DNA from: SOIA01 sp964348015
Lineage (GTDB): Bacteria; Acidobacteriota; Aminicenantia; Aminicenantales; Aminicenantaceae
Direction: 5' to 3'
Length of the DNA stretch: 64,000 bases
Assembly (NCBI GenBank): GCA_964348015.1
Contig: CAYGBC010000050.1
Span: forward strand, 124,001 to 188,000
The position numbers and the translations under genes are program-made. The stretch's first letter is position 1. Each line of letters begins with the position of its first letter. The notes under the pieces are model-generated. The model saw only the letters and a list, made by a program, of their open reading frames with translations. It was not told the origin of the DNA and made no database searches. Below, piece by piece: positions 43,334-52,589 of this stretch.

Positions 43334-45370
43334 TTACTTTAAGTATTCTGCCAGCCATTCATGTACGGTTTTCCACCAGAGTTCTGCGTTCTGCGGCTTC
43401 TGGACGAAATGGTTTTCATCGGGGAAATACAGCATTTTGGACGGGACTCTCATTCTTTGGAGAGCTGTGAAAAACTGGAATCCTTGAGTGACCGGGACCC
43501 TAAAATCGTACTGTCCGTGAATCACGAGGCACGGGGTTTTAAAATTCTGGACGAAGAAGCTTGGGGACCACTTCTCGTACATCTCTTTATTCGACCAGGG
43601 AGGGCCGTTGAATTCCCATTCTGGAAACCAGAGCTCTTCTGTCGCCCCATGCATCGACCGCAGGTCATAAACACCCGCATGGGAAATCAGACAGATGAAC
43701 TTTGTGGTGTGACCTTCGATCCAGTTGATCATGTATCCGCCATAAGACGCGCCGGCAGCCCCTAGACGGCTTTTATCGATGAAATTATATTCGGACAGAA
43801 GGTAATCCAAACCCTTCATGATGTCTTTGTAAGGTTTTCCGCCCCAATCGCCGGTGATGGAATCTGTAAAAGCCTGGCCGTATCCTGTGCTGCCGTGGAA
43901 GTTGATCATAGCTGTGACATACCCGGGAGCCGCAAACATCTGGGCATTCCAGCGGTAATGAAAGTTGTCCGACCAGGCGCCTTGAGGGCCTCCGTGAATG
44001 AGCATGACCAGCGGATATGTGTGTGAGGGATCAAAGTATGGAGGCTTGACCAGAAAACCGTGAACTTTTTTTCCTTCGGCCCCTTCGAACCAGAAATCTT
44101 CTGCGGGATTCATCTCCAGCTTGGAGAGGAGGTTTTTGTTCATAGCAGTGAGCTGATTGATTTTTTTGGTTTTTAGGTCGAGAGAAAAAACATCAGCCGG
44201 GTGATGAAGAGCCTGCTTGAGAAAAACAAGCTTTTTTCCATCCGGGGATAGACAGGGAGAGCTGATGTAGTGTCCTTGCAGGATTTTTTCGAACTTCTTG
44301 GTCTTGAGCGTGATCCGTCCCAGGGAGATCCGACCGTGTTCTTGATATGTGACGTAAAGAACGGCGTTTTTTGCGGACCAGAGTATGGAGTTTATGGAGA
44401 TATCCAGTTTTTCTGTCAGGTTCAAAGTTTTTTGGGTTTTCAGGTCGTAGAGAATGAGGCTGTATTTGTCCGCCTCGAATCCGGGTCTGGCCATGGCCCG
44501 GTAAGCGATGTACCGTCCATCAGGAGAATAGTGAGGAGAGTTATCGTTGGCTGCGTTGGTCGTGATCTGTCGGATATCTCCCCCTTTGATGGGAGTGGTG
44601 AACAGGTCATTGTTTGTCCCGAGCGATATTTTGAGCTCCGGATCGATATTCCGGACAAAACAAATGGATTGTCCGTCTGCGGAAAATGCATAATCGTGGC
44701 CGCTTCCCAGAGATATCGGAGGAGTGTCGTAATCGCCGGGCGTGACATCTTTAGCTGTTCCTCCATCCGCAGGGATGACGAAGAGGTGGCTTCTCTTTTC
44801 ATCCTGCCAAGAGTTCCAGTGCCGGAAGAGGAGCTGGTGGAAGAACTTGGCCTTGACTGCACTTTTGGCCTTTTCCTCATTTCTTTTTTTGTTGCATTCG
44901 TCATCCGGGCATTCCGGATAGACTGACGAAATAAACGCCAGATGTTTCCCGGTCGGGGACCAGACGACGCCGCTCGCTCCTGTGGACAGTCTTGTGACCT
45001 GGTGAGCTTCGCCTCCATGGGGGTCGATCATCCAGATTTGTGGAGATCCGCCTCTTGTCGATATGAAGGCGATTCTCTTCCCGTTCGGGGACCAACGAGG
45101 CCTGGAGTCGGATTCCGGGCTTGAGGTTAACCGTCTCGACTCTCCTCCGGATAGGGGAACGATCCATATATCACTGTTGCTGGTGTTCTTCTCCACGTCC
45201 ATTTCCGTGACGACAAAGGCAATGAGGTCTCCGTTCGGAGAGACTTGCGGGTCGCTCACACGTTTTATGCGGATGAAATCATCAAACGAGAGGGGACGAG
45301 TTGACGAATTCGGCTGAAGAGTCGAGATCGAGAATAAAATCATCAATACAAATATTCCCGTTTTTTTCAT
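43334..45370 (-). CDS. S9 family prolyl-oligopeptidase-type peptidase (acylaminoacyl-peptidase-like)
   Basis: 678 residues with a signal peptide. Residues ~40-400 form a beta-propeller with repeated WSPNGKRIAF / YSPDGRYIAY-type units; the C-terminal ~260 residues are the alpha/beta hydrolase domain. The catalytic triad is readable: Ser542 in GASYGGYM, Asp622 in GQYDFRVP and His654 in DENHFV. The enzyme would cleave short peptides that enter the propeller cavity in the periplasm. GGAGGAGG-like sequence precedes the ATG. It is a single gene, convergent with the M23 gene. Confidence 0.95.
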   Translation of the reverse strand: MKKTGIFVLMILFSISTLQPNSSTRPLSFDDFIRIKRVSDPQVSPNGDLIAFVVTEMDVEKNTSNSDIWIVPLSGGESRRLTSSPESDSRPRWSPNGKRIAFISTRGGSPQIWMIDPHGGEAHQVTRLSTGASGVVWSPTGKHLAFISSVYPECPDDECNKKRNEEKAKSAVKAKFFHQLLFRHWNSWQDEKRSHLFVIPADGGTAKDVTPGDYDTPPISLGSGHDYAFSADGQSICFVRNIDPELKISLGTNNDLFTTPIKGGDIRQITTNAANDNSPHYSPDGRYIAYRAMARPGFEADKYSLILYDLKTQKTLNLTEKLDISINSILWSAKNAVLYVTYQEHGRISLGRITLKTKKFEKILQGHYISSPCLSPDGKKLVFLKQALHHPADVFSLDLKTKKINQLTAMNKNLLSKLEMNPAEDFWFEGAEGKKVHGFLVKPPYFDPSHTYPLVMLIHGGPQGAWSDNFHYRWNAQMFAAPGYVTAMINFHGSTGYGQAFTDSITGDWGGKPYKDIMKGLDYLLSEYNFIDKSRLGAAGASYGGYMINWIEGHTTKFICLISHAGVYDLRSMHGATEELWFPEWEFNGPPWSNKEMYEKWSPSFFVQNFKTPCLVIHGQYDFRVPVTQGFQFFTALQRMRVPSKMLYFPDENHFVQKPQNAELWWKTVHEWLAEYLK

Positions 45371-45922
45371 CTTTCCTCCTCCTTTTCATGAGTGAGAGAA
45401 TCCTTAATTAACACAAATCCCCGCGTATAGCAATGGCAGTGCGCTGGCCAGTGGATTCCGAAAACACGCAACTTTTGCCCCTGCGAGCACCTCGGAGAGG
45501 GAACAGCTTCGCTTTCCCCCTTCCGACGATCGCCTCACTCCGCTTACGGCTCTCTGCCTCCCCTTCTCAGGCAGGACCTTTAATCCTGCCCTGCGACCAA
45601 GAGGGCATACCCCCTTGGAATCCCCACTGATTTGTGTCTCTATTGAAAGTCACAAATCAGACAAAAGATTCTCGGTTTCAAGCTCCGCTCTCCTCACCTC
45701 ATCAGTGAGGAACCGTGCCCGCTCCGCCTTCAAACGGTTTTCTCATCCACTCGCCTTCGCTTATAAGCCAAGAGGAGCAGTGACGGATGGGCATTTAAAA
45801 TCTGATTGGAGCGAAAACATCTCCTCATGTTCAATTTCTTCATTAGAAAAGAGGGAAATGATGCGGTTGTTGACATCGATTTGCCTCATCCCTATAGTAT
45901 AGGCTTAATATGAGGAATAGGA
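45371..45922. other. Noncoding region, 552 bases, with a cluster of hairpins and the pgm promoter
   Basis: No convincing ORF on either strand. Between 45570 and 45739 there are five inverted repeats in a row: GGCAGGA/TCCTGCC, CCAAGAGGG/CCCCCTTGG, CTGATTTGTG/CACAAATCAG (10 bp perfect), CCTCAC/GTGAGG and AACCG/CGGTT. The region is pyrimidine-rich on the plus strand. It may be a structured RNA or the remnant of a mobile or repeat element; I do not recognise a known family. Confidence 0.5.
45870..45898 (+). promoter_or_regulatory. Promoter of the permuted phosphoglycerate mutase
   Basis: A perfect TTGACA, a 17-base spacer and TATAGT. The leader would be about 18 bases, with GAGGA before the ATG. 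Confidence 0.7.
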
Positions 45923-47542
45923 ATGGATAAAAAGAACCATCCCGACACGCCCGATTCCCTGGTGGAAGCCATAAAAAAAGCCTATCGAGACGGACAGGAA
46001 GATGAAGCGCTCGAGCCGATTGTCGCGGTGGACTCTTCCAGACAACCCATCGGTAGATTCGAACGGGGAGACTCAGTTATTTTTTACGATATTCGAGGAG
46101 AGAGAGAGATCCAGATCACCGAGAGTCTGACCCAAAAGGATTTCAATCACTTTCCAGTAGAGAAGGATCTAGACCTCAAGTTTGTGACCATGATCGAGTA
46201 TGACTCCTCTCTCGATGTGGATGTCGCTTTTTCACCCGACAGGGAAATTAAAAACACTTTAACTGAGGCTCTTTCTCACGCTGGCCTGAGATCTCTCAAA
46301 ATCGCCGAATCGGAAAAGGCTATTCATGTGGGCTATTTCCTGAATGGGAAGAGTGAAGAAACGTTTCCAGGTGAGAAAAGGATTGTCATTCCTTCTCCTG
46401 AGGGGATTTCGTCTTATGCTTCCACGCCAGAAATGAGCGCCAGTCAGGTTGCCGATGCGATCTCTGAGAACATCGATAATCCTTCCTTCCGGATGATCGT
46501 GGCTAATTTAGCCAATGTCGACGTGATCGGTCATATAGAGGATCAAAACGCAGTGATCCAAGCCGTAGAAGAAGTTGACCGTCAGTTAGGGAAGATCGTG
46601 GAGAATTGCCGAAGCAAGGGGGTAACTCTTGTGGCCACCTCCGACCATGGGACGGTAGAAGAGTGGCTCTATCCGGATGGGGCGATAAACACGGGACACA
46701 CCAAAAATCCCGTTCCGTTTGTCCTAGCGGACTTCTCCAGCCCGCCTGAGGACCAGAGCTTGAGACCGGAAGGAGAGCTTGCGGACGTCGCTCCAACTGT
46801 GCTGAGCCTCCTGGGAGTCGAAAAGCCCGCAGAAATGACTGGGGAATGTTTGCTCCTGCGCCCGCCGGAGAAAGCCAGGACAGGGCGCCGGGTGCTGCTT
46901 CTGATTCTGGATGGATGGGGCATGAGAGAGGACAGAGGCGGGAATCTCATCGCGGCTGCAAGGACTCCGAACTTCGACACATTGTGGTCTCGCTTCCCTC
47001 ACGCCTTGCTCCAGGCATCAGGAGAAGCTGTGGGGATGCCCTCTCATACCGTGGGAAATTCAGAAGCCGGGCATCTGCACATCGGTGCGGGCAGGCGGAT
47101 TTTTCTCGACCGGGTCAGGATCGATAGGGCCATAAAGAACGGCAGTTTTAATACAAATGAGGCTTTTCTTTGGGCGATTGAAGAGGCCAAGAGAAATAAA
47201 AAAGCTCTTCATCTTTTAGGAATTGTGTCTTTCTACAGCTCCCACGGAACGCTCGACCATCTCTTTGCTCTTCTTCGCTTGGCGAAGCAGCATGAAGTGG
47301 AAAAAATTTTCATCCACTCTTTGATCGGTCGGAGGGGAGAAAAACCCGAGAGCGGAGCGATTTATATCGCTCAAGTCCAGGATACGTGCCGGTCGCTGTC
47401 TCTCGGCCAGGTTGTCACCGTGATAGGACGATTCTGGGCTCTGGACAGAGAAGAGAATTGGGACAGAGTGGAAAAGACTTATCGGGCACTCGTGTACGGA
47501 GAAGGGACACATGTTCCTGTGGGCCATGACATCAAAAAATAG
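45923..47542 (+). CDS. Circularly permuted cofactor-independent phosphoglycerate mutase
   Basis: 539 residues made of the iPGM (alkaline-phosphatase superfamily) domains in swapped order. Residues ~10-310 correspond to the second half of a normal iPGM, from the middle of the transferase domain (AYRDGQEDEALEPIV, VIFYDIRGER) through FPGEKRIVIPSPE to the usual C-terminal EMTGECLL. A linker (~312-322) leads to the usual N terminus, VLLLILDGWG, then GNSEAGHLHIGAG, ending at WDRVEKTYRALVYGEG. Metal ligands and nucleophile are kept: Asp200, His204, Asp241, His242, His259, Asp330, Ser380. Arg58, Arg61, Lys132 and His441 match substrate residues, but the SDGG and DGRD loops read SFYS (436-439) and IGRR (468-471). 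It should interconvert 3- and 2-phosphoglycerate in glycolysis, although altered activity is possible. It has its own promoter. Confidence 0.85.
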   Translation: MDKKNHPDTPDSLVEAIKKAYRDGQEDEALEPIVAVDSSRQPIGRFERGDSVIFYDIRGEREIQITESLTQKDFNHFPVEKDLDLKFVTMIEYDSSLDVDVAFSPDREIKNTLTEALSHAGLRSLKIAESEKAIHVGYFLNGKSEETFPGEKRIVIPSPEGISSYASTPEMSASQVADAISENIDNPSFRMIVANLANVDVIGHIEDQNAVIQAVEEVDRQLGKIVENCRSKGVTLVATSDHGTVEEWLYPDGAINTGHTKNPVPFVLADFSSPPEDQSLRPEGELADVAPTVLSLLGVEKPAEMTGECLLLRPPEKARTGRRVLLLILDGWGMREDRGGNLIAAARTPNFDTLWSRFPHALLQASGEAVGMPSHTVGNSEAGHLHIGAGRRIFLDRVRIDRAIKNGSFNTNEAFLWAIEEAKRNKKALHLLGIVSFYSSHGTLDHLFALLRLAKQHEVEKIFIHSLIGRRGEKPESGAIYIAQVQDTCRSLSLGQVVTVIGRFWALDREENWDRVEKTYRALVYGEGTHVPVGHDIKK

Positions 47543-47603
47543 CGTTCTGAAATGGTTTTAAGAAACTTTTCTTAGGAAAAAATCGTATTTTTATAAAAGT
47601 GCA

Positions 47604-47609
47604 TATAAT
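47604..47609 (+). promoter_or_regulatory. Putative -10 element of the ABC exporter operon
   Basis: A perfect TATAAT 14 bases before the ATG of the first ABC gene, with no good -35. The mRNA leader would be only about 8 bases and there is no Shine-Dalgarno sequence. Confidence 0.4.
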
Positions 47610-47623
47610 GTAAAATTGATAAA

Positions 47624-48532
47624 ATGAGTATAGAAGTCAAGGATATCCACTTCAGTTACGGGAAGATCAAAGCTCTGGATGGCGTGAGCCTGGATCTTTC
47701 CCAGGGAGCCATAGGCCTACTCGGCCCAAACGGTGCCGGAAAGAGCACTCTGATTCGCATCATGCTCGGATTTCTCTCTCCGGATGGGGGAGAAGGCCGG
47801 ATTCTCGATTATGACATCAAGTCTCAACAGGATGAGATCCGCCGGTATGTGGGATACATGCCTGAAGATGACTGTTTCATTCCTGAACTGGATGCAGTTT
47901 CATTCACTTCCTATCTTGGTGAACTGTCAGGAATGCCCCGTCAGGAAGCCATGAAACGAGCCCATGAAGTTCTGTATTACGTGGGGCTTGAGGAGAGCCG
48001 ATACAGAACGGTGGAGACCTACTCCGCAGGCATGAAGCAGAGGCTCAAACTGGCCCAATCTTTGGTGCATGATCCAAAGCTCATTTTTCTGGATGAGCCG
48101 ACGAGCGGTCTTGATCCCCAAGGAAGAACGGAAATACTGGACTTGATTATGGATATCTCTTCTAAGAAAAATGTCCAGGTTTTGATCTCGTCTCATATTC
48201 TTCCGGATATCGAGCTGACGTGCGGTTATGTCGTGATTCTCAACAAGGGAATTGTAGCCTCACAGGGGGAGATCTCCAAGCTCAAAGAGATTCGAGATCT
48301 GTATGAGATAAAGGTGATGGGGGAGGCTCAGGCCTTTGTTAAAAAATTAGAAGATATGAAATGCAGGGTGGAAGAAACAGAAGAGGGAATTCTGAAAGTC
48401 TACACACCTCCGAACTATAACCGGCAGGAATTTTTCAGGATCGCTGCCGAAGAAAAGCTGCAGTTGAGACATTTTGTCAAGAGTCAGTCTTCGCTCGAGG
48501 ACCTGTTCGCCGATGCCGTGGGAGTGGATTGA
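47624..48532 (+). CDS. ABC transporter ATP-binding protein
   Basis: 302 residues. Walker A GPNGAGKST is near residue 37, the signature region reads TYSAGMKQRLKLA, and Walker B is LIFLDEPTSG. The C-terminal ~80 residues form an extra domain, as in ABC-2-type exporters. The substrate is unknown. It is the first gene of a four-gene operon of ATPase-permease-ATPase-permease. Confidence 0.92.
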   Translation: MSIEVKDIHFSYGKIKALDGVSLDLSQGAIGLLGPNGAGKSTLIRIMLGFLSPDGGEGRILDYDIKSQQDEIRRYVGYMPEDDCFIPELDAVSFTSYLGELSGMPRQEAMKRAHEVLYYVGLEESRYRTVETYSAGMKQRLKLAQSLVHDPKLIFLDEPTSGLDPQGRTEILDLIMDISSKKNVQVLISSHILPDIELTCGYVVILNKGIVASQGEISKLKEIRDLYEIKVMGEAQAFVKKLEDMKCRVEETEEGILKVYTPPNYNRQEFFRIAAEEKLQLRHFVKSQSSLEDLFADAVGVD

Positions 48533-49401
48533 TGACCATAAAAGAGAAGGGATACACGCACTGGGATGGAGAGTTTTTGGATAAGAAACTCCCCTGGTGG
48601 CCGATCACTCGATACGGAATCAAACTCACATTCAGGAAAAAATTCTTTAAACTCATCTTCCCGTTGAGTCTTCTTCCCGCTGTCGTGTTTTTAGCCGGGA
48701 TTTATGTGTCGGAACGACTGGAAGATTTCAAGTTTATGATTCGGGAATCTGTGCCCTTCCTCCAGATCAATCCTGCGTATTTTAAGACATACTTAGTCGA
48801 CAACTTCATGCTGTTCATCATGATCATCATCGTGATCTTCTGCGGTGCGGGGCTGATCTCCGATGACCTCAAACACAATTCTCTCCAGCTGTACTTTGCA
48901 AGGCCGTTGAAGAAAAGAGATTATTTTTTCGGAAAGACCGCGGTTATCGTTTTCTTCTTATTCATCCTCACTCTGGTTCCGGGGTTAGTGTTCATCATCA
49001 TGAAGCTTATTTTTGCGGGGAGTTTCAAGTTTTTTCTCTCCTATCCATGGCTTCCGATTGCGGTCATCGGTTATTCAATATTTGTGACCGCATTTTTTTC
49101 TTTTTATGTTCTTTTCCTCTCTTCGTTGAGCAAGAACCGAAGGTATGTGGCCATCCTGATTTTCCTCATTTATGTTTTTTCTGACATATTCCGGGTGATT
49201 TTCTACGATAATTTTCACAACCACTACTTCTCGCTTCTTTCACTCAGGGCCAATATCCAACAGGTGGGCGCGTTCATCTTCAGCCAGAAAACTCCTTACC
49301 CGATTCCTTGGTTTTATTCTTTGCTGGTTCTGACGGCCATCTGTGTTCTGGCAGGATTTGTCTTGAAGAAAAAAGTCAGAGGAGTCGAGATCGTCAAATG
49401 A
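48532..49401 (+). CDS. ABC-2-type transporter permease
   Basis: 289 residues, about six membrane helices. The N-terminal KGYTHWDGEF segment before the first helix and the GAGLISDDLKHNSLQLYFARPLKKRDYFFGK stretch (LQLYFARPL core) are typical of ABC-2 exporters of the YtrC/NosY-like kind. The ATG overlaps the stop of the ATPase gene by one base (TGATG). Confidence 0.88.
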   Translation: MTIKEKGYTHWDGEFLDKKLPWWPITRYGIKLTFRKKFFKLIFPLSLLPAVVFLAGIYVSERLEDFKFMIRESVPFLQINPAYFKTYLVDNFMLFIMIIIVIFCGAGLISDDLKHNSLQLYFARPLKKRDYFFGKTAVIVFFLFILTLVPGLVFIIMKLIFAGSFKFFLSYPWLPIAVIGYSIFVTAFFSFYVLFLSSLSKNRRYVAILIFLIYVFSDIFRVIFYDNFHNHYFSLLSLRANIQQVGAFIFSQKTPYPIPWFYSLLVLTAICVLAGFVLKKKVRGVEIVK

Positions 49402-50324
49402 AATCCGTGATCGAAACAGAACATCTTTCCAAATGGTATGGGAATGTTCTCGGATTGAGTGATGTTTCTCTTCAGATAGAGCCGGGGATCACCGGGATTC
49501 TTGGACCGAACGGTGCAGGAAAGTCCACTTTCCTCAAGCTGATTTCCGGACAGATCAAGCCGAACATCGGTACGTGCGCCATCAAAGGAGAGAGGGTTCG
49601 GAATAACTATCGTCTCTTCTCGAACATCGGTTTCTGTCCAGAGCAGGATGCCTTTTATGAAGACCTGACTGGATGGCAGTTCATGACCGGGCTCTTGAGG
49701 TTGTATCATTGTTCCCGCTCCGAGCGGGAATCCAGGGCCAAAGAGGCCCTGGAAATCGTGGAGCTGATGGAGGACAAGGACAGAGTCATAAAATCCTACA
49801 GCCGGGGCATGCGCCAAAGGCTCAAGGTGGCTCAGGCGATTGCTCATGACCCGGAGATCATCATCCTTGACGAGCCTTTGAATGGATTGGACCCACTGGG
49901 GAGGAGGAAGATCATACGCCTCATCAAGACCTATAAGGGCGAAGGTCGGACCATCATCGTATCCAGCCACGTCCTTCCCGAGATTGAAGCCATGACCAAG
50001 CGCATCATCCTCATCCATCAGGGAAAGATATTCGCTCAAGGGGATATCCACTATATCCGGGATTTGATCGAGTCACATCCTCATATCGTTTCTGTAAAAT
50101 GCAGCGATCCGCGCCAGCTGGCCTCGGAATTCATTCAGGAGGATTTTGTCCTGAACGTGAATTTTAGCTCTGCGGAGGATACTCTTCTTGTCGAGACCAA
50201 TAACAGGGATAAATTCTTCGGTCTTCTCCCTCCTCTTGTCGTCAGACACAACATCGAAGTGGATGAGATCACGTCTCCCGATGACAACTTGCAGGCTGTT
50301 TTTGACTATTTGGTAGGAAAATAA
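49398..50324 (+). CDS. ABC transporter ATP-binding protein
   Basis: 308 residues: Walker A GPNGAGKST near 39, signature SYSRGMRQRLKVAQ, Walker B IIILDEPLNGLD, and a C-terminal domain as in the first ATPase. The open frame extends upstream, but the ATG at 49398 overlaps the permease stop (ATGA) and matches the family start KSVIETEHLSKWYG. Confidence 0.92.
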   Translation: MKSVIETEHLSKWYGNVLGLSDVSLQIEPGITGILGPNGAGKSTFLKLISGQIKPNIGTCAIKGERVRNNYRLFSNIGFCPEQDAFYEDLTGWQFMTGLLRLYHCSRSERESRAKEALEIVELMEDKDRVIKSYSRGMRQRLKVAQAIAHDPEIIILDEPLNGLDPLGRRKIIRLIKTYKGEGRTIIVSSHVLPEIEAMTKRIILIHQGKIFAQGDIHYIRDLIESHPHIVSVKCSDPRQLASEFIQEDFVLNVNFSSAEDTLLVETNNRDKFFGLLPPLVVRHNIEVDEITSPDDNLQAVFDYLVGK

Positions 50325-50325
50325 G

Positions 50326-51138
50326 ATGGTCCAGGAAATCCGAAAGAAATTGAAATTTTTTCTGAGTTCCGTGAAGGATGTATTCCCCTTTTTCTTCTCG
50401 ATGGGAAGAAAATCAGCAAAGATGAAAGTCTTTGTCTTGATCAGTCTCCTTCCTGTCTTGATTGCCCTGATCATCAAGGTGAATCAATTCTTATCAGACC
50501 GAACGCCTATCCAGGGAATTTTTATCTTTAACAACATGGCTGTCGTGATCTATCTCCAGTTCCTGATTCTCATCCTGGCTCTGTTTTACGGGACATCCGT
50601 GTGTTCAGAAGAGGTCGAGGGGAAAACATTGACCTATTTGACCACTCGTCCTGTCTCGAAGTCGGCTCTTCTCATCGGGAAATATGCGGCCTACACGTCT
50701 TTGGCCATTATCATGATAAGCATCGGAGTGATCCTGTCATTCCTGATCCTGAATTTGAATGATTTGCTCAATTTTTCCCTGTATAAAACTTTGTTGAGAG
50801 ATGTGGTCGTCCTGAGTTTGGGATTGATGTGCTACACTGCGTTTTTCACGTTTATCGGAACGATCATGAGGAAATCGATCCTGTTCGGGCTGGTATTCAG
50901 TTTTGGATGGGAAAACGTGATCCAGTATTTTCCGGGTTCCACGCAACGCTTTGCCATAGTTCATTATCTCAAGTCTCTTCTGCCTGTCCCAAGAACAGGG
51001 CGTTTCTCTTTTCTAATGTTCAGGTTGGAGCCCAGCTCACCCCTGTTTTCGGTTTTTATGATTTTCCTGATCACAGGAGTGTTTCTTGGTTTAGCCTGTG
51101 TTCTTTTTTCCTGGAAAGAATATATATTCGAGGATTGA
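50326..51138 (+). CDS. ABC-2-type transporter permease
   Basis: 270 residues with about six membrane helices. The block YGTSVCSEEVEGKTLTYLTTR followed by PVSKSALLIGKY (core EEVEGKTLTYLTTRP) is the ABC-2 hallmark. It starts one base after the stop of the second ATPase and ends the operon. Two ATPases and two different permeases suggest either one heteromeric exporter or two paired ones. Confidence 0.88.
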   Translation: MVQEIRKKLKFFLSSVKDVFPFFFSMGRKSAKMKVFVLISLLPVLIALIIKVNQFLSDRTPIQGIFIFNNMAVVIYLQFLILILALFYGTSVCSEEVEGKTLTYLTTRPVSKSALLIGKYAAYTSLAIIMISIGVILSFLILNLNDLLNFSLYKTLLRDVVVLSLGLMCYTAFFTFIGTIMRKSILFGLVFSFGWENVIQYFPGSTQRFAIVHYLKSLLPVPRTGRFSFLMFRLEPSSPLFSVFMIFLITGVFLGLACVLFSWKEYIFED

Positions 51139-51307
51139 GAATTAGAGAGAGGAAAAAAATCTTTTTTAGGGAGTGTTCCTTTTAATCCTTATAATTATGG
51201 ACGGGAAAATACTGTTTTTCTTCTTTTAAAAATCACTTATCCTTTTATTATGAATGATTCAGGAGACCCTGATGGTTCAGTTTATTCGGGGGAATTTTTT
51301 TCTCGTA

Positions 51308-52330
51308 TTATTTTATGTCTTCCTCTTCTGTCTCTTTCAACGTGAATTTACTCATAAAATCATTGAAAAAGTCATCCGGATAACTGGCATAAATTCTCAC
51401 GTGGTCTGGGGCGGATGTAATTTCAATCCTCTCTAAGACCTCAGCAAAGTTAAATTCCTGGATCGTGATCATGGATCCCATTTCTTTCAGTCCGATCAGG
51501 TTGTCAGCGATTTCCTGATTGGAGATGGGATCACTGCTCCTGAGCTTGATCTCAGCCATGATAATCCTGTCCTTGTAGTCGAAGGAGAGAGAGACGGCCT
51601 GGATAGATTCCAGGTTAGTGGGCATGGGAATTTCGTCGCTCAAAGCCGCTGTGGCTTCCGGAGGAATCAGAACTCCTCCCCAGAACAGTGCGCTCTTGTC
51701 CGTATCCTTGAACAGGGCGGAAAATTCTTCGCTTTGCAGAACATTTCCTTTCTTTTTCTGCAAGACGTCTGTGACAGATTTGACGAGCGGCGCGTTTCCA
51801 GCGGCGATATTCGACTTGTCAATGAAAACGAAGGTGCCTTCTTCGTCTTTTTCTTTGTAATGGTACAGTGTGTAGCCGTTGTATTCCTCTTCTGTGAGTT
51901 CACTTTCCGTTTCTTCGGTTTTGGCTTTGATGAAGGAGAGCAGCGATTCCTTGTCGTATTTGAGGTTGACGATTCCAACACCCCAGTCGGGTTCCTCTTC
52001 AATCCCATCCCTCTCTTTCATGGCTGCCGCGACGTAATACACGTCCTTTTTCAGATCGATCCCAGTCATTTCGACGAATTTCTCGTAATCCGTAAATTCC
52101 TCGAATTCTTTGTCTTCCATTTTTTCATTGACGAGTTTATCCACGGTTTCCACCGTCAGGATCCTTTGGACATCGATGAAGAACACGGCGGCCACATCTT
52201 CCGGAAGAAGACGGAGCATCTCTTCAGCCTGGGCAGCGCCTGCACTCGGGCCAAGAAGACCTTTCTCGCAGGAGATAAACGAAAACAGAATAAAAACAAT
52301 CGCTACAGCGATGCCAGTAAATTTTTTCAT
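51308..52330 (-). CDS. Lipoprotein, DUF3352-like, function unknown
   Basis: 340 residues. The signal peptide ends in FISC, a lipobox. The mature part begins with AEEMLRLLPEDVAAVFFIDVQRIL and contains an alternating alpha/beta pattern with phrases like NGYTLYHYKEKDEEGTFVF and DKSNIAAGNAPLVKSVTDV, which recall the DUF3352 family of exported proteins; I am unsure of membership. GGAGG seven bases before the ATG decides the start over the frame beginning at 52354. Confidence 0.7.
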   Translation of the reverse strand: MKKFTGIAVAIVFILFSFISCEKGLLGPSAGAAQAEEMLRLLPEDVAAVFFIDVQRILTVETVDKLVNEKMEDKEFEEFTDYEKFVEMTGIDLKKDVYYVAAAMKERDGIEEEPDWGVGIVNLKYDKESLLSFIKAKTEETESELTEEEYNGYTLYHYKEKDEEGTFVFIDKSNIAAGNAPLVKSVTDVLQKKKGNVLQSEEFSALFKDTDKSALFWGGVLIPPEATAALSDEIPMPTNLESIQAVSLSFDYKDRIIMAEIKLRSSDPISNQEIADNLIGLKEMGSMITIQEFNFAEVLERIEITSAPDHVRIYASYPDDFFNDFMSKFTLKETEEEDIK

Positions 52331-52589
52331 TTTATTGCCTCCTCGATTATTCATACAGCCTTATTTTTTCTTTAAGCCAGTGAGAACTATATCAAATATA
52401 ACACAAACTGAGCAAATGAACTCTCTTTTCGTTTCGCTCGAATTCTAATTATTCATTTGATAGGATTGATAGAGAGTTGCACTTCAAGCCATTATACGAA
52501 TTTCAGTCCTGAAAGGTTCATCCTCTGTCTCAACTGCGAACCAAACATTGGATACCTCTCTCGCAGAGATGAGATTTTTGGCTTTGTTA

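Noticed and set aside
45433..45902. Two plus-strand ORFs (45433-45630, 45615-45902) before the mutase
   Set aside because: No Shine-Dalgarno, no domain, and they run across a series of hairpins; noncoding is more likely.
45923..47542. Two separate genes or a fusion of two different phosphatases
   Set aside because: The two halves together contain each iPGM motif exactly once and in complementary fashion, which fits one permuted protein.
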